Below are positions 26,782 to 36,770 of a DNA stretch of 64,000 nt, one piece after another; position 1 is the first letter of the stretch, and every line of letters starts with the position of its first letter. Source of the stretch: Microbacterium sp. NIBRBAC000506063 (GTDB lineage Bacteria > Actinomycetota > Actinomycetes > Actinomycetales > Microbacteriaceae); NCBI RefSeq assembly GCF_017968845.1, contig NZ_CP072876.1, positions 1,736,001 through 1,800,000 of the forward strand, written 5' to 3'. The notes under the pieces are model-generated. The model was not told the DNA's origin. It was given only the letters and a program-made list of their open reading frames with translations, and did not search any database. A program made the translations under genes and the position numbers.

Positions 26782-27580
26782 ATGAGTGAGCCCATCCTCT
26801 ACACGCGGGGCGACGGCCTTGCCCGGCTGACGCTGAACCGTCCGGCCCGCCTCAACGCCTTCAACGCCGACCTGGCCCGCGCCTGGCGCGATGCGACGAC
26901 GGATGCCGTCGGGCGCGACGATGTCGGTGCGATCCTCATCGACGCGGCCGGTCCGGCGTTCTGCGCGGGCGGCGACGTGATCGACATGGCGCAGTCGATG
27001 AGCGGCGGGCAGGACATCACTGCGCTCGCCGGTGTGATCAATGAAGGGATCCGCGCGCTCGTCGAATCCGACGTCCCGGTCGTCGTCGCCGCGCACGGCA
27101 CGACCGCCGGCGGGGGCCTGGGCATCCTGCTCAGCGGCGACTACGCCGTCGTGGGGGCGAACTCCCGCCTGGGCAGCCTCTACGCGAACATCGGGCTGAC
27201 CCCCGACCTCTCCGTCTCGGCGCAGCTGGCGCGGGCGGTGGGGAGCGACGCGCTCTGCAGCTCGTCCTGCAGGACCGCATGCTCACCGGCGAGGAGGCCC
27301 GCGACTGGGGCCTGGTCGCCGAGGTCGTGGAGGGGCGGATGCCGCATCCACCGCCGACGCCGTCCGCGAGCGTGCTGAAGAGATCGCCCGGTTCTGGCTG
27401 GCCGGCGCCACCGCCGCCTACGGGCAGGCCAAGCGGCTCGTGCGCTCTCAGCCGACGCGGACCTTCGCCGAGCAGCTCGCGGAGGAGGCGCGTTCCATCG
27501 GCGCATCCTTCGACACCGCGGACGCCCGGGCCCGCGTCGCGGCCTTCGCCTCGGCCGGCGGGAAGGGCGGTCGCGGCTGA
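26782..27580 (+). CDS. Enoyl-CoA hydratase/isomerase family protein (frame broken twice)
   Basis: A crotonase-fold enzyme of about 266 residues acting on CoA thioesters. It shows LTLNRPARLNAFN, the oxyanion-hole motif FCAGGDVIDMAQ and the second one AAHGTTAGGGLGILLSGDY. The position of the usual catalytic glutamate is in ANIGLTPDLSVS, not the classic pattern, so isomerase or thioesterase activity is possible. Breaks near 27242 (GTGGGGAGC) and 27333 (GAGGGGCGG) each need one G, restoring VGERRALQLVLQDRMLTGEEA and EGADAASTADAVRE. AAGGAG precedes the ATG. Confidence 0.87.
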
Positions 27581-27622
27581 CGCATGGCAGGATGAGGGCA
27601 CACGGTCTTTGAGAGGACTCGC

Positions 27623-28710
27623 ATGTCAGAATCGCCCACTCCCCGGCAGACCACCTCCTCCCTCCTCATGCGCGGAGCGATCTGGGTCGCGATCGGCGCC
27701 CTCATCGCCGCGGCGCTCGTGTGCGTGTTCTGGGTGCTGTTCGGCTCGCAGAACGGTCTCGTCGCGCGCGCCTTCCTGACGATCCTGCTGCTGGCGGGCT
27801 TCGCCGGGGTCGCGATCCTCGAGGCCGGCCTCGCCTCGAAGCGCCCGGACTGGTTGAGCCTGGCCAGCATGATCACGTGGATCGTCGCGCTGCTCGTCGG
27901 CGCCGTGAAGATCTGGCAGCCCTGGGCGTCGGATTCCGCGGACAACCCCGCCACACGGGTGTTCTTCCTGGCGCTCGCGATCGGGCTTCTCCAGCTCGCC
28001 CTCGTGCACGTGCGGCTGTACCGTCCGGCGGCGCAGCGGTACGTGACGACCTTCACCCGGGTCATCTACTACACGACGATCGCGTTCCTCGTGATCCTCG
28101 TGGGGCTGGTCGTCTTCTACCTGACCTTCCCGCACCACATCGACTACTCCGACATGTACTGGCGCATCGTCGTGGCGGTGACGATCCTCGTCGCGGTCGG
28201 CACGACGCTCATCCCGCTGCTGAACGCGCTGTTCGCCCCGAAGGCGCCGCCGCGCGCGGACGCTCCCGAGCTGCTGCCCTGGCCGACGTACGGCGACGGC
28301 ATCACGCCTCTGCCGGCGCTCGCCGACGGATCGCCCGACTGGAACGCCTACTACGCCGCCGAGCAGCGCGCTCTCGCGGGTCCGCCCGCCTGGTCGACCG
28401 CCCCGTCCGCCGCGGCGCCGATCGCCTCGGTTCCGGCGACGCCGACGGCACCTGCACCGGTCTCGCAGGGTGCCCTGCCGCCGATCCCGCCGATCCCCGG
28501 GTCGTTCCCGACCCCGACCCCGACCCCGACGCCGCCGGTCGCCGAGGTGTCTCCTCCGGCTCCGCAGACGGTCCCGGGGAGGAGCCGGTCATCGGCGCCG
28601 AAGCGGGCGCGGATGCCGAGGCGCCTCCTGCGCCGGCCGAACCCGCCACGCCGACGCCGACGGATCCGGCATCCTTCCCGCCTCCGCCTCCTCCCGCCCC
28701 GGCGCCGTGA
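27623..28710 (+). CDS. Membrane protein with proline-rich tail (frame broken)
   Basis: About 362 residues of unknown function. Six or so membrane spans fill residues 15-210 (AIWVAIGALIAAALVCVFWV, FLTILLLAGFAGVAIL and further). A short conserved-looking segment LLPWPTYGDGITPLPALADG follows, then a long proline/alanine tail with a PTPTPTPT run and a final block of seven prolines. One G at about 28578 joins the tail frames (VPGEEPVIGAEAGADAEA). The stop overlaps the next GTG by four bases, so it is coupled to the inositol-phosphatase gene. Confidence 0.75.
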
Positions 28711-29530
28711 GCGAGACGGTGACCGATGCGCACAGGGCGGCCGACCCTGAAGGGCTGACCCGCCTCGCCGTCGAGATCGCCCGCGAGGCAGGTGACCTGG
28801 CACGCGCGCGGCGTGCGGAAGGCGTCGCGCTGGCGGCGACGAAGTCGACGCTCGCCGATATCGTCACCGAGGCCGATCGCGAGGTCGAGGAGTTGATCCG
28901 CGGACGCCTCCGTACGGTGCGACCGGATGACGGATTCTTCGGCGAGGAGTCCGGCGGAACCGCCGGGGAGTCGGGCGTCACCTGGGTCGTCGACCCGATC
29001 GACGGCACGGTCAACTATGCCGCGGGGATCGCGAACTATGCCGTGAGCATCGCCGCCGTGACGGGTCCGGTCGATCGCGACGCCTGGGAGGTGCAGGCGG
29101 CGGTCGTTTACGCGCCCGCTCTCGGCGAGCTGTTCCAGGCGGCGCGCGGGGAGGCGCATGGCTCGACGGTGCGCGCCTGCAGGCCTCGACCGAGACGCCC
29201 GCGGGCGCGCTGATCGGAACGGGCTTCGGCTACGATCCGGCGACGCACGAGGGCGACCTCGCCACGGTCCGATCCGTGATGCCGCTCGCGAGGGACCTCC
29301 GTCGGATGGGCGCGGCCGCGATCGATCTCGCCTACGTCGCGGCGGGTCGGCTCGATGGCTACTTCGAGCGCGGACTCCAGCCCTGGGATCATGCGGCGGG
29401 CTCGCTCCTGGTCACCGAGGCCGGTGGCCGGTTCAGCCAGTTCGAGCGGGAGAACTCCCGCCGAATGACCGTCGCGGCGGGTTCCCAACTCCACGATGAT
29501 TTAGTTAGGATCATTGCGGGGGGAAAATAA
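28707..29530 (+). CDS. Inositol monophosphatase-family protein (frame broken)
   Basis: A Mg-dependent sugar or inositol phosphatase of about 274 residues. The metal-binding motifs are all present: ADIVTEADREVE, FFGEESGG, WVVDPIDGTVNYA, and the C-terminal LQPWDHAAGSLLVTEAGG. Relatives act on inositol-1-phosphate, histidinol phosphate or PAP; the choice cannot be made here. The frame shifts near 29150 (GCGGGGAGG), where one G restores ARGGGAWLDGARLQAS. The GTG start overlaps the upstream stop by four bases. Confidence 0.9.
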
Positions 29531-29647
29531 GCGGTTTCGTTCATGGCATTCCCAGGCTGTGACCGATAGTGTTTACCTGATCGTTATCTTTGTAACCCGA
29601 TGCAAGGCCACGAGTAGCCCGATTCCGACAGCCCGAGAGACACTTTC

Positions 29648-31033
29648 TTGACGTTCGATACCCCCCAGGCTCAGCCTGCGCCCACGCGACGGTCGAGCCG
29701 ACGCCACAGCGCGGCCTCGCCCGCTCCCACGGGATCGACGTTCCTCTCCTCCTCGGCATCCTCGTCCGAGCTCTCCTCGCCAGCTGAGGCTTCTCCGCAG
29801 TCCGCCGCCTCCGTGGCGCAGGACCCGCAGCACGCCTCGCCGGCACCGACTCGGGCAAGCGCGCGCCGTGCCGCGCGCATGGCCCAGGCCGCCGCCCGTC
29901 CGGCGCCCGCAGTGCTCCCGGCGCCCGCCGCTCCCGCGGCCGCGTCACCCCTGACCCGTCGTACCGTCCGCACTGCTCCGATGGTTCCGGCGGTGGCGGT
30001 GACCTCATCCGTGGCCTCGTCTCCGGTGACCGACGTCATCGTGGTCCCGGTCGCCGTTCCCACCGAGACATCGGATGCCGCGCCCGCTCCTGCTTCGCAG
30101 AAGGCCGCCGCGCCGGAGCCCGCTGCTGCGGAAGAGGCGCCCGCTGAGCAGGAGATCCCGGCATCCGACACGGCCGACCTCTTCGACGAGGCGCTCCGGA
30201 TCTTCGGCACGTCCGAGATCCCCACGATGCCGCAGGCCGCGGCATCCGATGATGCTCCTGCAGCCACCGCGCACATCGTGCCGCCTCGCCACCGGAAGGG
30301 TGCGCGCAAGCTCGTCACGGCCGGCTCCACGTTCGCCGTCATGGGCGTGACGACGCTGCTGGCCGTGTCGATGACGCTGCCGAGCGAGGCCGTCGCCGCC
30401 GCCCAGGGCGCCCAGGCCTTCTCCATGGCGTCGCTGGCCGCGAGCACCTCGGCCGATGCCCCGGTGATCGAGGAGGAGGAGATCCAGGCCTTCATCGCGC
30501 CGGAGGACGTCTCCACCGAGTCGCTGGCGCGCACCGCCGAGAACTACTCGACCGTCTCGCTCGTCGAGCTGGCGGCGCAGCAGGGCATCCGGTACTCCGA
30601 CACCGTCTACACGAACGACCCGAACGCTGCCATCCAGTGGCCGTTCTTCGTCGGCGTGCCGATGACCTCCCGCTATGGGATGCGCTGGGGCCGCATGCAC
30701 CAGGGCATCGACCTCGTGCCCGGAAGCGGTGCGCCGATCCAGGCGATCGCCGACGGTACGGTGCGCATCGCATCCGAAGCCGGCGGCGCGTACGGCGTGC
30801 ACGTCTACATCGACCACGTGATCGACGGCATGAACGTCACGAGCCACTACGCGCACATGCAGTACGGGTCGCTGGAGGTGACCGCCGGTCAAGAAGTGAA
30901 GGTGGGCGATGTCCTCGGAAAGGTCGGAAACACCGGTCGCTCCTACGGTGCGCACCTGCACTTCGAGATCCTCATCAACGGCTCGCACGTCGACCCGCTG
31001 CCGTTCATGAACAAGTACGCCGGGACCTACTAG
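29648..31033 (+). CDS. M23-family cell-wall metallopeptidase with membrane anchor
   Basis: A 461-residue cell-envelope protein. The first 210 residues are a low-complexity Ala/Pro/Ser-rich cytoplasmic region, followed by one membrane span (LVTAGSTFAVMGVTTLLAVSM) and a linker. The C-terminal LytM/M23 domain has zinc ligands in MHQGIDLVPGSG and GAHLHFEILING, with HYAHMQYGSLEV between. It likely cleaves peptidoglycan cross-bridges during growth or division. TTG 29648 is the only start that fits. The 117-base upstream gap holds GTTTACC…GTTATC…GTAACC repeats, faintly like MtrA sites of other actinobacteria. Confidence 0.88.
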   Translation: MTFDTPQAQPAPTRRSSRRHSAASPAPTGSTFLSSSASSSELSSPAEASPQSAASVAQDPQHASPAPTRASARRAARMAQAAARPAPAVLPAPAAPAAASPLTRRTVRTAPMVPAVAVTSSVASSPVTDVIVVPVAVPTETSDAAPAPASQKAAAPEPAAAEEAPAEQEIPASDTADLFDEALRIFGTSEIPTMPQAAASDDAPAATAHIVPPRHRKGARKLVTAGSTFAVMGVTTLLAVSMTLPSEAVAAAQGAQAFSMASLAASTSADAPVIEEEEIQAFIAPEDVSTESLARTAENYSTVSLVELAAQQGIRYSDTVYTNDPNAAIQWPFFVGVPMTSRYGMRWGRMHQGIDLVPGSGAPIQAIADGTVRIASEAGGAYGVHVYIDHVIDGMNVTSHYAHMQYGSLEVTAGQEVKVGDVLGKVGNTGRSYGAHLHFEILINGSHVDPLPFMNKYAGTY

Positions 31034-31096
31034 CCCGGTTTCATGAGGACGCCATTGTGATGGTATTCTCGTCTGGTTGCCCGCTGAGGGCAGCAC

Positions 31097-31168
31097 GCCC
31101 CGATAGCTCAGTGGCAGAGCACTTCCATGGTAAGGAAGGGGTCGTCAGTTCAATCCTGACTCGGGGCT
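31097..31168 (+). tRNA. tRNA-Thr (GGT)
   Basis: A 72-nt cloverleaf. The acceptor GCCCCGA pairs with TCGGGGC, and the anticodon stem CTTCC/GGAAG encloses ATGGTAA with GGT at 31129-31131. The T-arm has CAGTTCAATCCTG. TATTCT at 31064-31069 is a likely -10. Confidence 0.96.
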
Positions 31169-31203
31169 CGCAGCATTCTTTTCGTTCGATTCGGATGCAT
31201 CGC

Positions 31204-31280
31204 GGCGGAGTAGCTCAGTTGGTGAGAGCGCACGACTCATAATCGTGAGGTCGCGGGTTCGAGTCCCGCCTCCGCTACCA
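31204..31280 (+). tRNA. tRNA-Met (CAT), elongator
   Basis: A cloverleaf with acceptor GGCGGAG/CTCCGCT (G-T first pair), anticodon stem CACGA/TCGTG around CTCATAA with CAT at 31238-31240, T-arm GGTTCGAGTCC, and an encoded CCA (31278-31280). The paired first acceptor base points to elongator and not initiator. The accessory island begins immediately after it. Confidence 0.95.
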
Positions 31281-31291
31281 GATTCTGTTGA

Positions 31292-31339
31292 ACCGTGCTG
31301 ACCTGGGGTGATATTTATCCCAGGTCAGCATGGTTTTTG
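31292..31339 (+). terminator. Terminator after the tRNA-Thr/tRNA-Met unit
   Basis: A 16-base stem, ACCGTGCTGACCTGGG (31292-31307) with CCCAGGTCAGCATGGT (31319-31334, one G-T pair), followed by five T. The stretch from here to the first insertion sequence (31340-31499) shows no gene. Confidence 0.85.
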
Positions 31340-31499
31340 CGTTGGTGCGCGATGGTGATCGTGGCGGCGTCGAGTGGTGCGTGACGGTGAATTGGATGAT
31401 CAAGAGACGCCTGAGGTCGTGATCGAAGGCCGCGGATGTCACTGTCGCCAGCGACGCGGTGCTACCTCTGCAGGTTGACGCCGGGGTGTGTCCGATGAA

Positions 31500-32817
31500 C
31501 GGTGTTTCTGGGCCGGCGGTCATTAGTTGATTCGGTCTTCGAAGGCGATCGCGAACGCGTTCAGTGCTGGCTTCCACCTCGTCGCCCAGCGTGCCCTGCC
31601 CCGACCGGTGGGGTCAAGTGAGCGGGTCACGAGGTAGAGGCACTTCAGCGCTGCGGCATCGTTGGGGAAGTGCCCACGCGCCCTAACGGCGCGGCGGTAG
31701 CGGCCGTTGAGAGACTCGATCGCGTTCGTTGAGCAGATGATCCGTCGGATCTCGACGTCCCAGTCCAGGAACGGCACGAACTCGGACCAGGCGTTGCGCC
31801 AGAGCTTGCTGATCGCCGGATACTGCTGCCCCCACTTCGCGTCGAACTCCTCGAACCGCTCCCGGGCGGCCGCTTCAGTCGGAGCCGTATAGACCGGTCG
31901 GAGGTCCTTGCCCATCTCTTCCCAGTAGTGGCGGGACGCGAACCGGAACGTGTTCCGGATCAGATGAATGATGCAGGTCTGCACCGTCGCGAGCGGCCAC
32001 GCGGTGTTGATCGACTCCGGCAGCCCTTTGAGACCGTCGCAGACGACGATGCAGACGTCCTCGGCGCCACGGTTCTTGATCTCGGTGAGGACACCGAGCC
32101 AGAACTTCGCTCCCTCACCGCCGTCGCCGGCCCAGATCCCGAGAATGTCGCGTTCTCCGTTCACCGTGACACCCACGGCGATATAGAACGGCTTGTTGCG
32201 CACCTGCCCGTCGCGGACCTTCACCACCAAGGCGTCGATGAACACCACCGGATAGACGCGATCCAATGGTCGGTTCTGCCATTCGGTCATCTCCTCGATC
32301 ACCTTGTCGGTGATCCGGCTGATCGTGTCCTTCGACACGGACGCACCATAGACGTCGTCGAAGTGCGCCGCGACCTCACCGGTCGTGAGCCCACGCGCGG
32401 TGAGCGAGAGCACGATCTCGTCGACCCCGGTGAGCCGTCGCTGCCGTTTCTTGACGATCTTCGGCTCGAACGACCCCGCCCGATCCCGCGGCACGTCGAT
32501 CTCGACGGGACCGACCTCGGTGAGCACGGTCTTCGAGCGGCTGCCGTTGCGGATGTTGCCGCTCTCAGCCTGCTGGTGCTTCTCGTGACCAAGGTGCTCG
32601 GTCATCTCCGCCTCGAGCGCTGTCTCCAAGACTCGCTTGGTGAGTCCGTTCAACAACCCGTCGGGACCGACGAGGTCGACGCCCTGTTCCTTCGCTTGCT
32701 TCAGCAACTGCTCCGCGAGCTGCTGCTCATCGATGATCTCTCCCGTCACAGGATCGATCATCTCGGTCGTGTCCATCACGGCCTGTTCCTTTCGGTCAGG
32801 CCGACCCAGAAACACCG
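31500..32817 (-). mobile_element. IS256-family insertion sequence
   Basis: Terminal inverted repeats are visible: CGGTGTTTCTGGGCCGGC at 31500-31517 and its partner at 32800-32817, differing at one position. They bracket a single transposase gene. The outermost bases and target duplication could not be fixed. Confidence 0.82.
31523..32776 (-). CDS. IS256-family transposase
   Basis: A 417-residue mutator-type DDE transposase. The N-terminus has LTKRVLETALEAEMTEHLGHEKH, the family start. The first catalytic Asp is in VVFIDALVVKVRDG, the second in CIVVCDGLKGLPESI, and the Glu in CSTNAIESLNGRYRRAVR. The frame is unbroken, so the element may be active. The start at 32776 is preceded by AAAGGAACAGG. 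It lies next to IS110 with only short spacing. Confidence 0.95.
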   Translation of the reverse strand: MDTTEMIDPVTGEIIDEQQLAEQLLKQAKEQGVDLVGPDGLLNGLTKRVLETALEAEMTEHLGHEKHQQAESGNIRNGSRSKTVLTEVGPVEIDVPRDRAGSFEPKIVKKRQRRLTGVDEIVLSLTARGLTTGEVAAHFDDVYGASVSKDTISRITDKVIEEMTEWQNRPLDRVYPVVFIDALVVKVRDGQVRNKPFYIAVGVTVNGERDILGIWAGDGGEGAKFWLGVLTEIKNRGAEDVCIVVCDGLKGLPESINTAWPLATVQTCIIHLIRNTFRFASRHYWEEMGKDLRPVYTAPTEAAARERFEEFDAKWGQQYPAISKLWRNAWSEFVPFLDWDVEIRRIICSTNAIESLNGRYRRAVRARGHFPNDAAALKCLYLVTRSLDPTGRGRARWATRWKPALNAFAIAFEDRIN

Positions 32818-33051
32818 AAAACCAGACATGCATGCTGGTATGGCGGTGCGGGGGTCGTGACCCGAAATCTGACTGGCGTCCTGCTGGACTGCCGTTGGTC
32901 TGATCAGTCCGGCTCCCGCACCTATCTGACGGCACCTGCCGGTCGGGCATGACCTAATACGAGCCTGGCCCCGTCGCAGGAGGCCTGGTGCATGTCCTGT
33001 CTGACCGATCCGGCCGGTGTCGACCCACTGGATCGGAAGGGCATCACCAGC
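32818..33051 (+). other. Non-coding left end of the IS110 element (possible bridge RNA)
   Basis: This 234-base stretch between the IS256 end and the IS110 start codon has no convincing frame but several self-complementary words, for example CGGGGGTCGTGACCCG and GGCACCTGCCGG. IS110-group elements carry a structured bridge RNA in the non-coding end upstream of the recombinase, of about this length. Its presence here is inferred from position only. Confidence 0.3.
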
Positions 33052-34250
33052 ATGACAGAGCATCACCGCCGGGTCGGCGGAATCGACTCTCATAAAGACA
33101 GCATCCACGCGGCGGTCATCGACGAGGTCGGGCATCACGTCGCCGATCGTGAGTTCCCGACCACGCAAGCCGGCTACCGTCGGGCGGTCGCGTGGCTCAT
33201 CGAGCACGGCCCCTTGACGGCGGTCGGGGTCGAAGGAATCTCGAGCTACGGCGTCGGCATCACCGCAGCCATCGCCGCGGCTGGCATCCGGGTAGTGGAG
33301 GTCAACCGCACCAGGCCAGCCGAGCGGCGACGGCAGGGGAAGACGGACCGGCTCGACGCCTACCGCGCCGCCCGGTCGGTGCAGTCGGGTGAAGCCACCA
33401 CCGACCCGAAGAGCGCCACGATCGAACCGCTGCGGGCACTGACCGTGGCCCGCCGCTCCGCGGTCAAGGCTCAGCAAGTCGCTCTGCGGCAGATCGGCGC
33501 GGTGCTGATCAACGCCCCGCCCATCTCCGGGATCGTTACCGGGATCTGAGGGACGCGAAGCTGGTCGCCGCTCTTGCTGCCGTACGCCCGGAACAACACA
33601 CCGATCCCGGTCTGGCCGACACACTCCACTCCCTGCGTTCACTGGCACGCCGCCACCGCACGCTCCACGAGGAAATCGTCGGCATCGAGGCTCGCATGAA
33701 AGCGCGCGCGACCGCAGCCAACCCCGCCCTCATGGCCGTCAAAGGAGTGGGTCCCGTCGTCGGCGCTCAGCTACTGATCACCGCCGGCGACAACCCCGAC
33801 CGGCTGCGCTCGTCCGCGTCCTTCGCCGCGCTTTGCGGCACCGCGCCGATCCCGGTCAGCTCCGGCCGCACCGACCGGCACCGGCTCTCCCGCGGCGGAG
33901 ACCGGCAAGCCAACGCCGCGCTGCACCACATCGTGAAAGTCCGACTCTCCTGCGATCCCGCCACCCGCGCCTACCGCGACACGCACCTCGCGAAAGGATG
34001 GACGATCAAAGCCGTCTTCCGTGCGCTCAAACGCGCCGTCGCACGCGAGATCTTCCAAGCACTCGCCGGGCACTGCGCCGTGCCCGACTACAGCGACCTG
34101 CGCTCCGCACGTCGAGCCAAGAACCTCACCCTGACCGCCGCGGCCCTCCATCTCGGCGTCTGGCCCGCCCGAGTCGGCGAACTCGAACTCGGACGACGAC
34201 CCAACGACGACCTCGCCACCCGCTACCGCGAATGGCTCACCGCCGCTTGA
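33052..34250 (+). CDS. IS110-family transposase (DEDD recombinase; frame broken)
   Basis: About 399 residues. The N-terminal RuvC-like DEDD domain has GGIDSHKDSIHAAVID, GVEGISSYG and RQGKTDRLDAYRAAR. The C-terminal transposase_20 domain has MAVKGVGPVVGAQLLITAG and the serine-containing RLRSSASFAALCGTAPIPVSSG. A break near 33520 (GCCCCGCCCATC) is repaired by one C, giving APHLRDRYRDLRDAKL. GGAAGG stands 11 bases before the ATG. Its right end lies within about 30 bases of the stop, where the broken host gene resumes. Confidence 0.92.
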
Positions 34251-34279
34251 CACGCAATAGGAGCATCAGTCCCCTCTGT

Positions 34280-34405
34280 CCCGCACCGGTAGCGGTAGCG
34301 GACCTTGAACTCGGGTTCCTTCAAGATGGCGGGAATCGACCCAGTCATCGGGATGAGAGCCGAAGACTCCTTGTCGATGCGCGCCTGCATCTTCGCTAGC
34401 TGACC
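34280..34405 (-). pseudogene. Broken island gene, 3' fragment between IS110 and IS30
   Basis: This fragment continues the gene at 35851-36305 on the other side of the IS30 element. It reads GQLAKMQARIDKESSALIPM then GSIPAILKEPEFKVRYRYRC, ending at the IS110 right end. Removing IS30 with a CC target duplication restores the frame EQG-QLAK exactly. The protein's C-terminus beyond the RYRYRC motif is lost. Confidence 0.75.
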
Positions 34406-35850
34406 AGGTTCAACCGGTCGTTGCAACACCGGGTTGTTGGAGCAACAGTAGCTGCTCGTTGAATGCCTCGGCTGGTGTCCTCCAGCCGAGCGTCTTGCGT
34501 GGCCTTGTGTTGAGGGCATAGGCGACGGCGTCGATCTCCTCGGCGGACCATCGCGAGAGGTCCGTGCCTTTCGGAAAGTACTGGCGGAGCAGGCCGTTGG
34601 TGTTCTCGTTCGTGCCGCGCTGCCAAGGTGATTGTGGGTCGGCGAAGAACACCGGGATACCGGTCTCGACTCGGAACTGGGCGTGCGCAGACATCTCCTT
34701 GCCGCGATCCCAGGTCAACGACCGGGCCAGCTGCTCCGGCAGCGTCGACATCGTGTTCGTCAGCGCTTTCGCCATCGTCACCGCGCCATACCCGGCCAGC
34801 GCTGGCCCGTTCTTCGGGGTCTCCTTATGCCGGTAGCCTTCCTCGCGTGGGAGGTGAACAAGCAGCGTGTAACGAGTCGCACGTTCGACGACGGTGCCGA
34901 CCGCAGAACGTTCCAGTCCAATCAGCAAGTCGCCCTCCCAATGCCCGGGAACGGCGCGATCCTCAACCTCAGCGGGACGCTCACTGATCAGCGTCTCCGG
35001 GGTCACGTGGGCCCAGGTCTTGCGCCTGGAGCGTTCCCGTGGGGCGCGGAGCGCTCGTCCGGTACGCAGACACCACACCAGCTCGCGTTTGAGCGCGCCC
35101 CGCCCTCGATATAGAGCGACTGGTAGATCGCTTCGTGGCTGATGCGCATGGAATCATCATCCGGGAAGTCGATGCGGATCCGGTTCGCGATCTGCTCAGG
35201 ACTCCACGCCCACGACCACGGCCGGTCCTTCCGGTGCGGCTTGTTCCGGCCCGTGAACTTCGGCACCTCAGGACCAGCCACGACAGCACCGTCGGGCATC
35301 ACGATCTGCCCGGAGAGACGTTCCTCAACGTAATCCCGCAGTCTCGGGTTCGCGACGAGTTTGGCGACCTTGGGTCGCTTCGCGGCGATGTCCGACTTCC
35401 ACTGCGCGACGGACGCTCGATAGTCCCGTTTGCTGCCCCGGGTCGCAGCGTTGCGCCGCAGCTCGCGGGAGATCGTCCCCGGGTCGCGTCCGACGCGTCG
35501 GGCTATCTCACGAACACCGCAGTCTTGCGCGTTGAGGATCGCGATCTCCTCCCGCTCCGCGAATGACAGATACCTGCCGGAGGGTGGTTTGCTCAGATCG
35601 AACGGCGGCATGCCGCCAGCGTTATGGAACCACCGCCCACCGACCGGCTGCGACACCCCAACCCGAGCCGCCGCCTCTTCAGGCAGCAACCCTTTCGCGA
35701 TCTCGACCCAGAACCTGTGCTGCACCTCTCGAGAGATCGGCGGTGTGCCCGGCGACCGCAACTTCGGTCTGATCGCCCGATCCGCATCCTGCTGACGACG
35801 TCCCATCACACACCTCCCACTCGAGGTGTTGCGACGACCAATTGAATCCG
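34406..35850 (-). mobile_element. IS30-family insertion sequence
   Basis: Imperfect terminal repeats AGGTTCAACCGGTCGTTGCA (from 34406) and CGGATTCAATTGGTCGTCGC (from 35850, minus strand) both lead into the shared CAACACC. A two-base CC target duplication is consistent with both flanks. The element has split an island gene. Confidence 0.82.
34410..35806 (-). CDS. IS30-family transposase (frame broken)
   Basis: About 465 residues. The N-terminal HTH region reads SFAEREEIAILNAQDCGVREIARRVGRDPGTISRELRRN, the IS30 signature. The catalytic core follows with GHWEGDLLIGL (first Asp), LTWDRGKEMSAHAQF (second Asp) and SPWQRGTNENTNGLLRQYFPKG (Glu). One G added near 35098 (GGCGGGGCGCG) joins the halves as YIEGGGALKRELVWCL. 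The stop codon lies inside the terminal repeat. Confidence 0.94.
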
Positions 35851-36305
35851 CCCTGTTCCGGTGTCCACTTTGGGTGCGGCTCGAACTCGAGGCGGTCGAC
35901 ATCTGCGGGGTAGACGAGTCCCAGGGATGGAGCGGAGCCGTTAGCGGACGCGGCGCGCATCAGTTCGCACGTCGTGGTCGCTGGCAGCTGGCCGATCACC
36001 TTGTGACGTGCCTTCCACGGCGGAAGGTTCTGGACGACGGTCCAAGAGTCCTGCGTTGGCGAGTAGCTTTCCCGACGGGTGTCGGAGTCCTTGCGTCGGA
36101 CCTCAAGCTCGATGACGTCGTACTTCTTGAACTGCGCCTCGCCGTCGAGCCAGCGGAACGCGATCGGATACAGCCGAATCCAGGTTGGTTCATCTCCATC
36201 GATGCGCACACCCGCAACACACGAAGTGTCCCCGTAGCTCGTCGACGGCTGCGGCGTCGCCTTCACTGTGATCAGTACACGCGCCTGTTCGCCTTCCACC
36301 CTCAT
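35851..36305 (-). pseudogene. Broken island gene, 5' fragment (unknown family)
   Basis: The first 151 codons of an unrecognised gene cut by IS30. The product begins MRVEGEQARVLITVKATPQP and continues with VAGVRIDGDEPTWIRLYPIAFRWL and YDVIELEVRRKDSDTRRESY, a compact soluble domain with many conserved-looking aromatic and charged residues. The 3' part sits beyond IS30 at 34280-34405. An insertion in each direction has inactivated it. It starts head-to-head with the 36771 gene, 465 bases away, and may once have belonged to the same system. Confidence 0.7.
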
Positions 36306-36712
36306 AGCGTGAGCATATTGCGGAGACCGGACAGCGCCAGTTCGGGCGGTCACTTGACCGTCGCGCACCATTGCCCGAGCCCCGCTCACCTCTCGGAGCG
36401 GGGCTCGCTGCGTTGTCGCCGAATGGATCGGTGCGCGCTCGCAGATAGGCAAGGACATGGCTGACAAGGATGGCTAGTGCGCCACTGCATGAAGACGCCG
36501 ATTCTGCCGTGTTCTGCGCCTAAAACTGCATGCAACATGCCGGACCGATGGGACTCATGGACCGACGGTTACGCCACGCCGTCATGGATAGATTGATCGG
36601 CACACCTTTTGTGGCACCAAAAGACGCTTCTGACCAGCATGATTGTGTGACTAGTCCGCAAGGCAAGCAGGTCTGTACATGCGTGCATGGATGTATTTCG
36701 CAAAGGACCTTC

Positions 36713-36741
36713 TTGTTTTCGTCCGTCGCGGCAGGTAGTCT
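36713..36741 (+). promoter_or_regulatory. Promoter of the three-gene island unit
   Basis: TTGTTT (36713-36718) and TAGTCT (36736-36741) are separated by 17 bases, 30 bases before the first gene, which has AGGAG upstream. The 36306-36712 stretch is less GC-rich than its surroundings and shows no convincing gene. Confidence 0.6.
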
Positions 36742-36770
36742 CGGGATTCCACAAGTGTTAGGAGTGCTGT

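Noticed and set aside
28508-28545. Tandem CCGACC-type repeat, a possible CRISPR or minisatellite
   Set aside because: It encodes a PTPTPTPT stretch in the proline-rich tail of the membrane protein; there are no spacers. No CRISPR array was seen anywhere in the window.
29531-29647. c-di-AMP (ydaO-type) riboswitch before the M23 peptidase gene
   Set aside because: The 117-base gap is short and lacks the conserved ydaO core. Only weak GTAACC-like repeats are present.
31275-31577. Minus-strand frame between tRNA-Met and IS256 as a gene remnant
   Set aside because: It reads through the tRNA terminator into the IS end and shows no recognisable motif.
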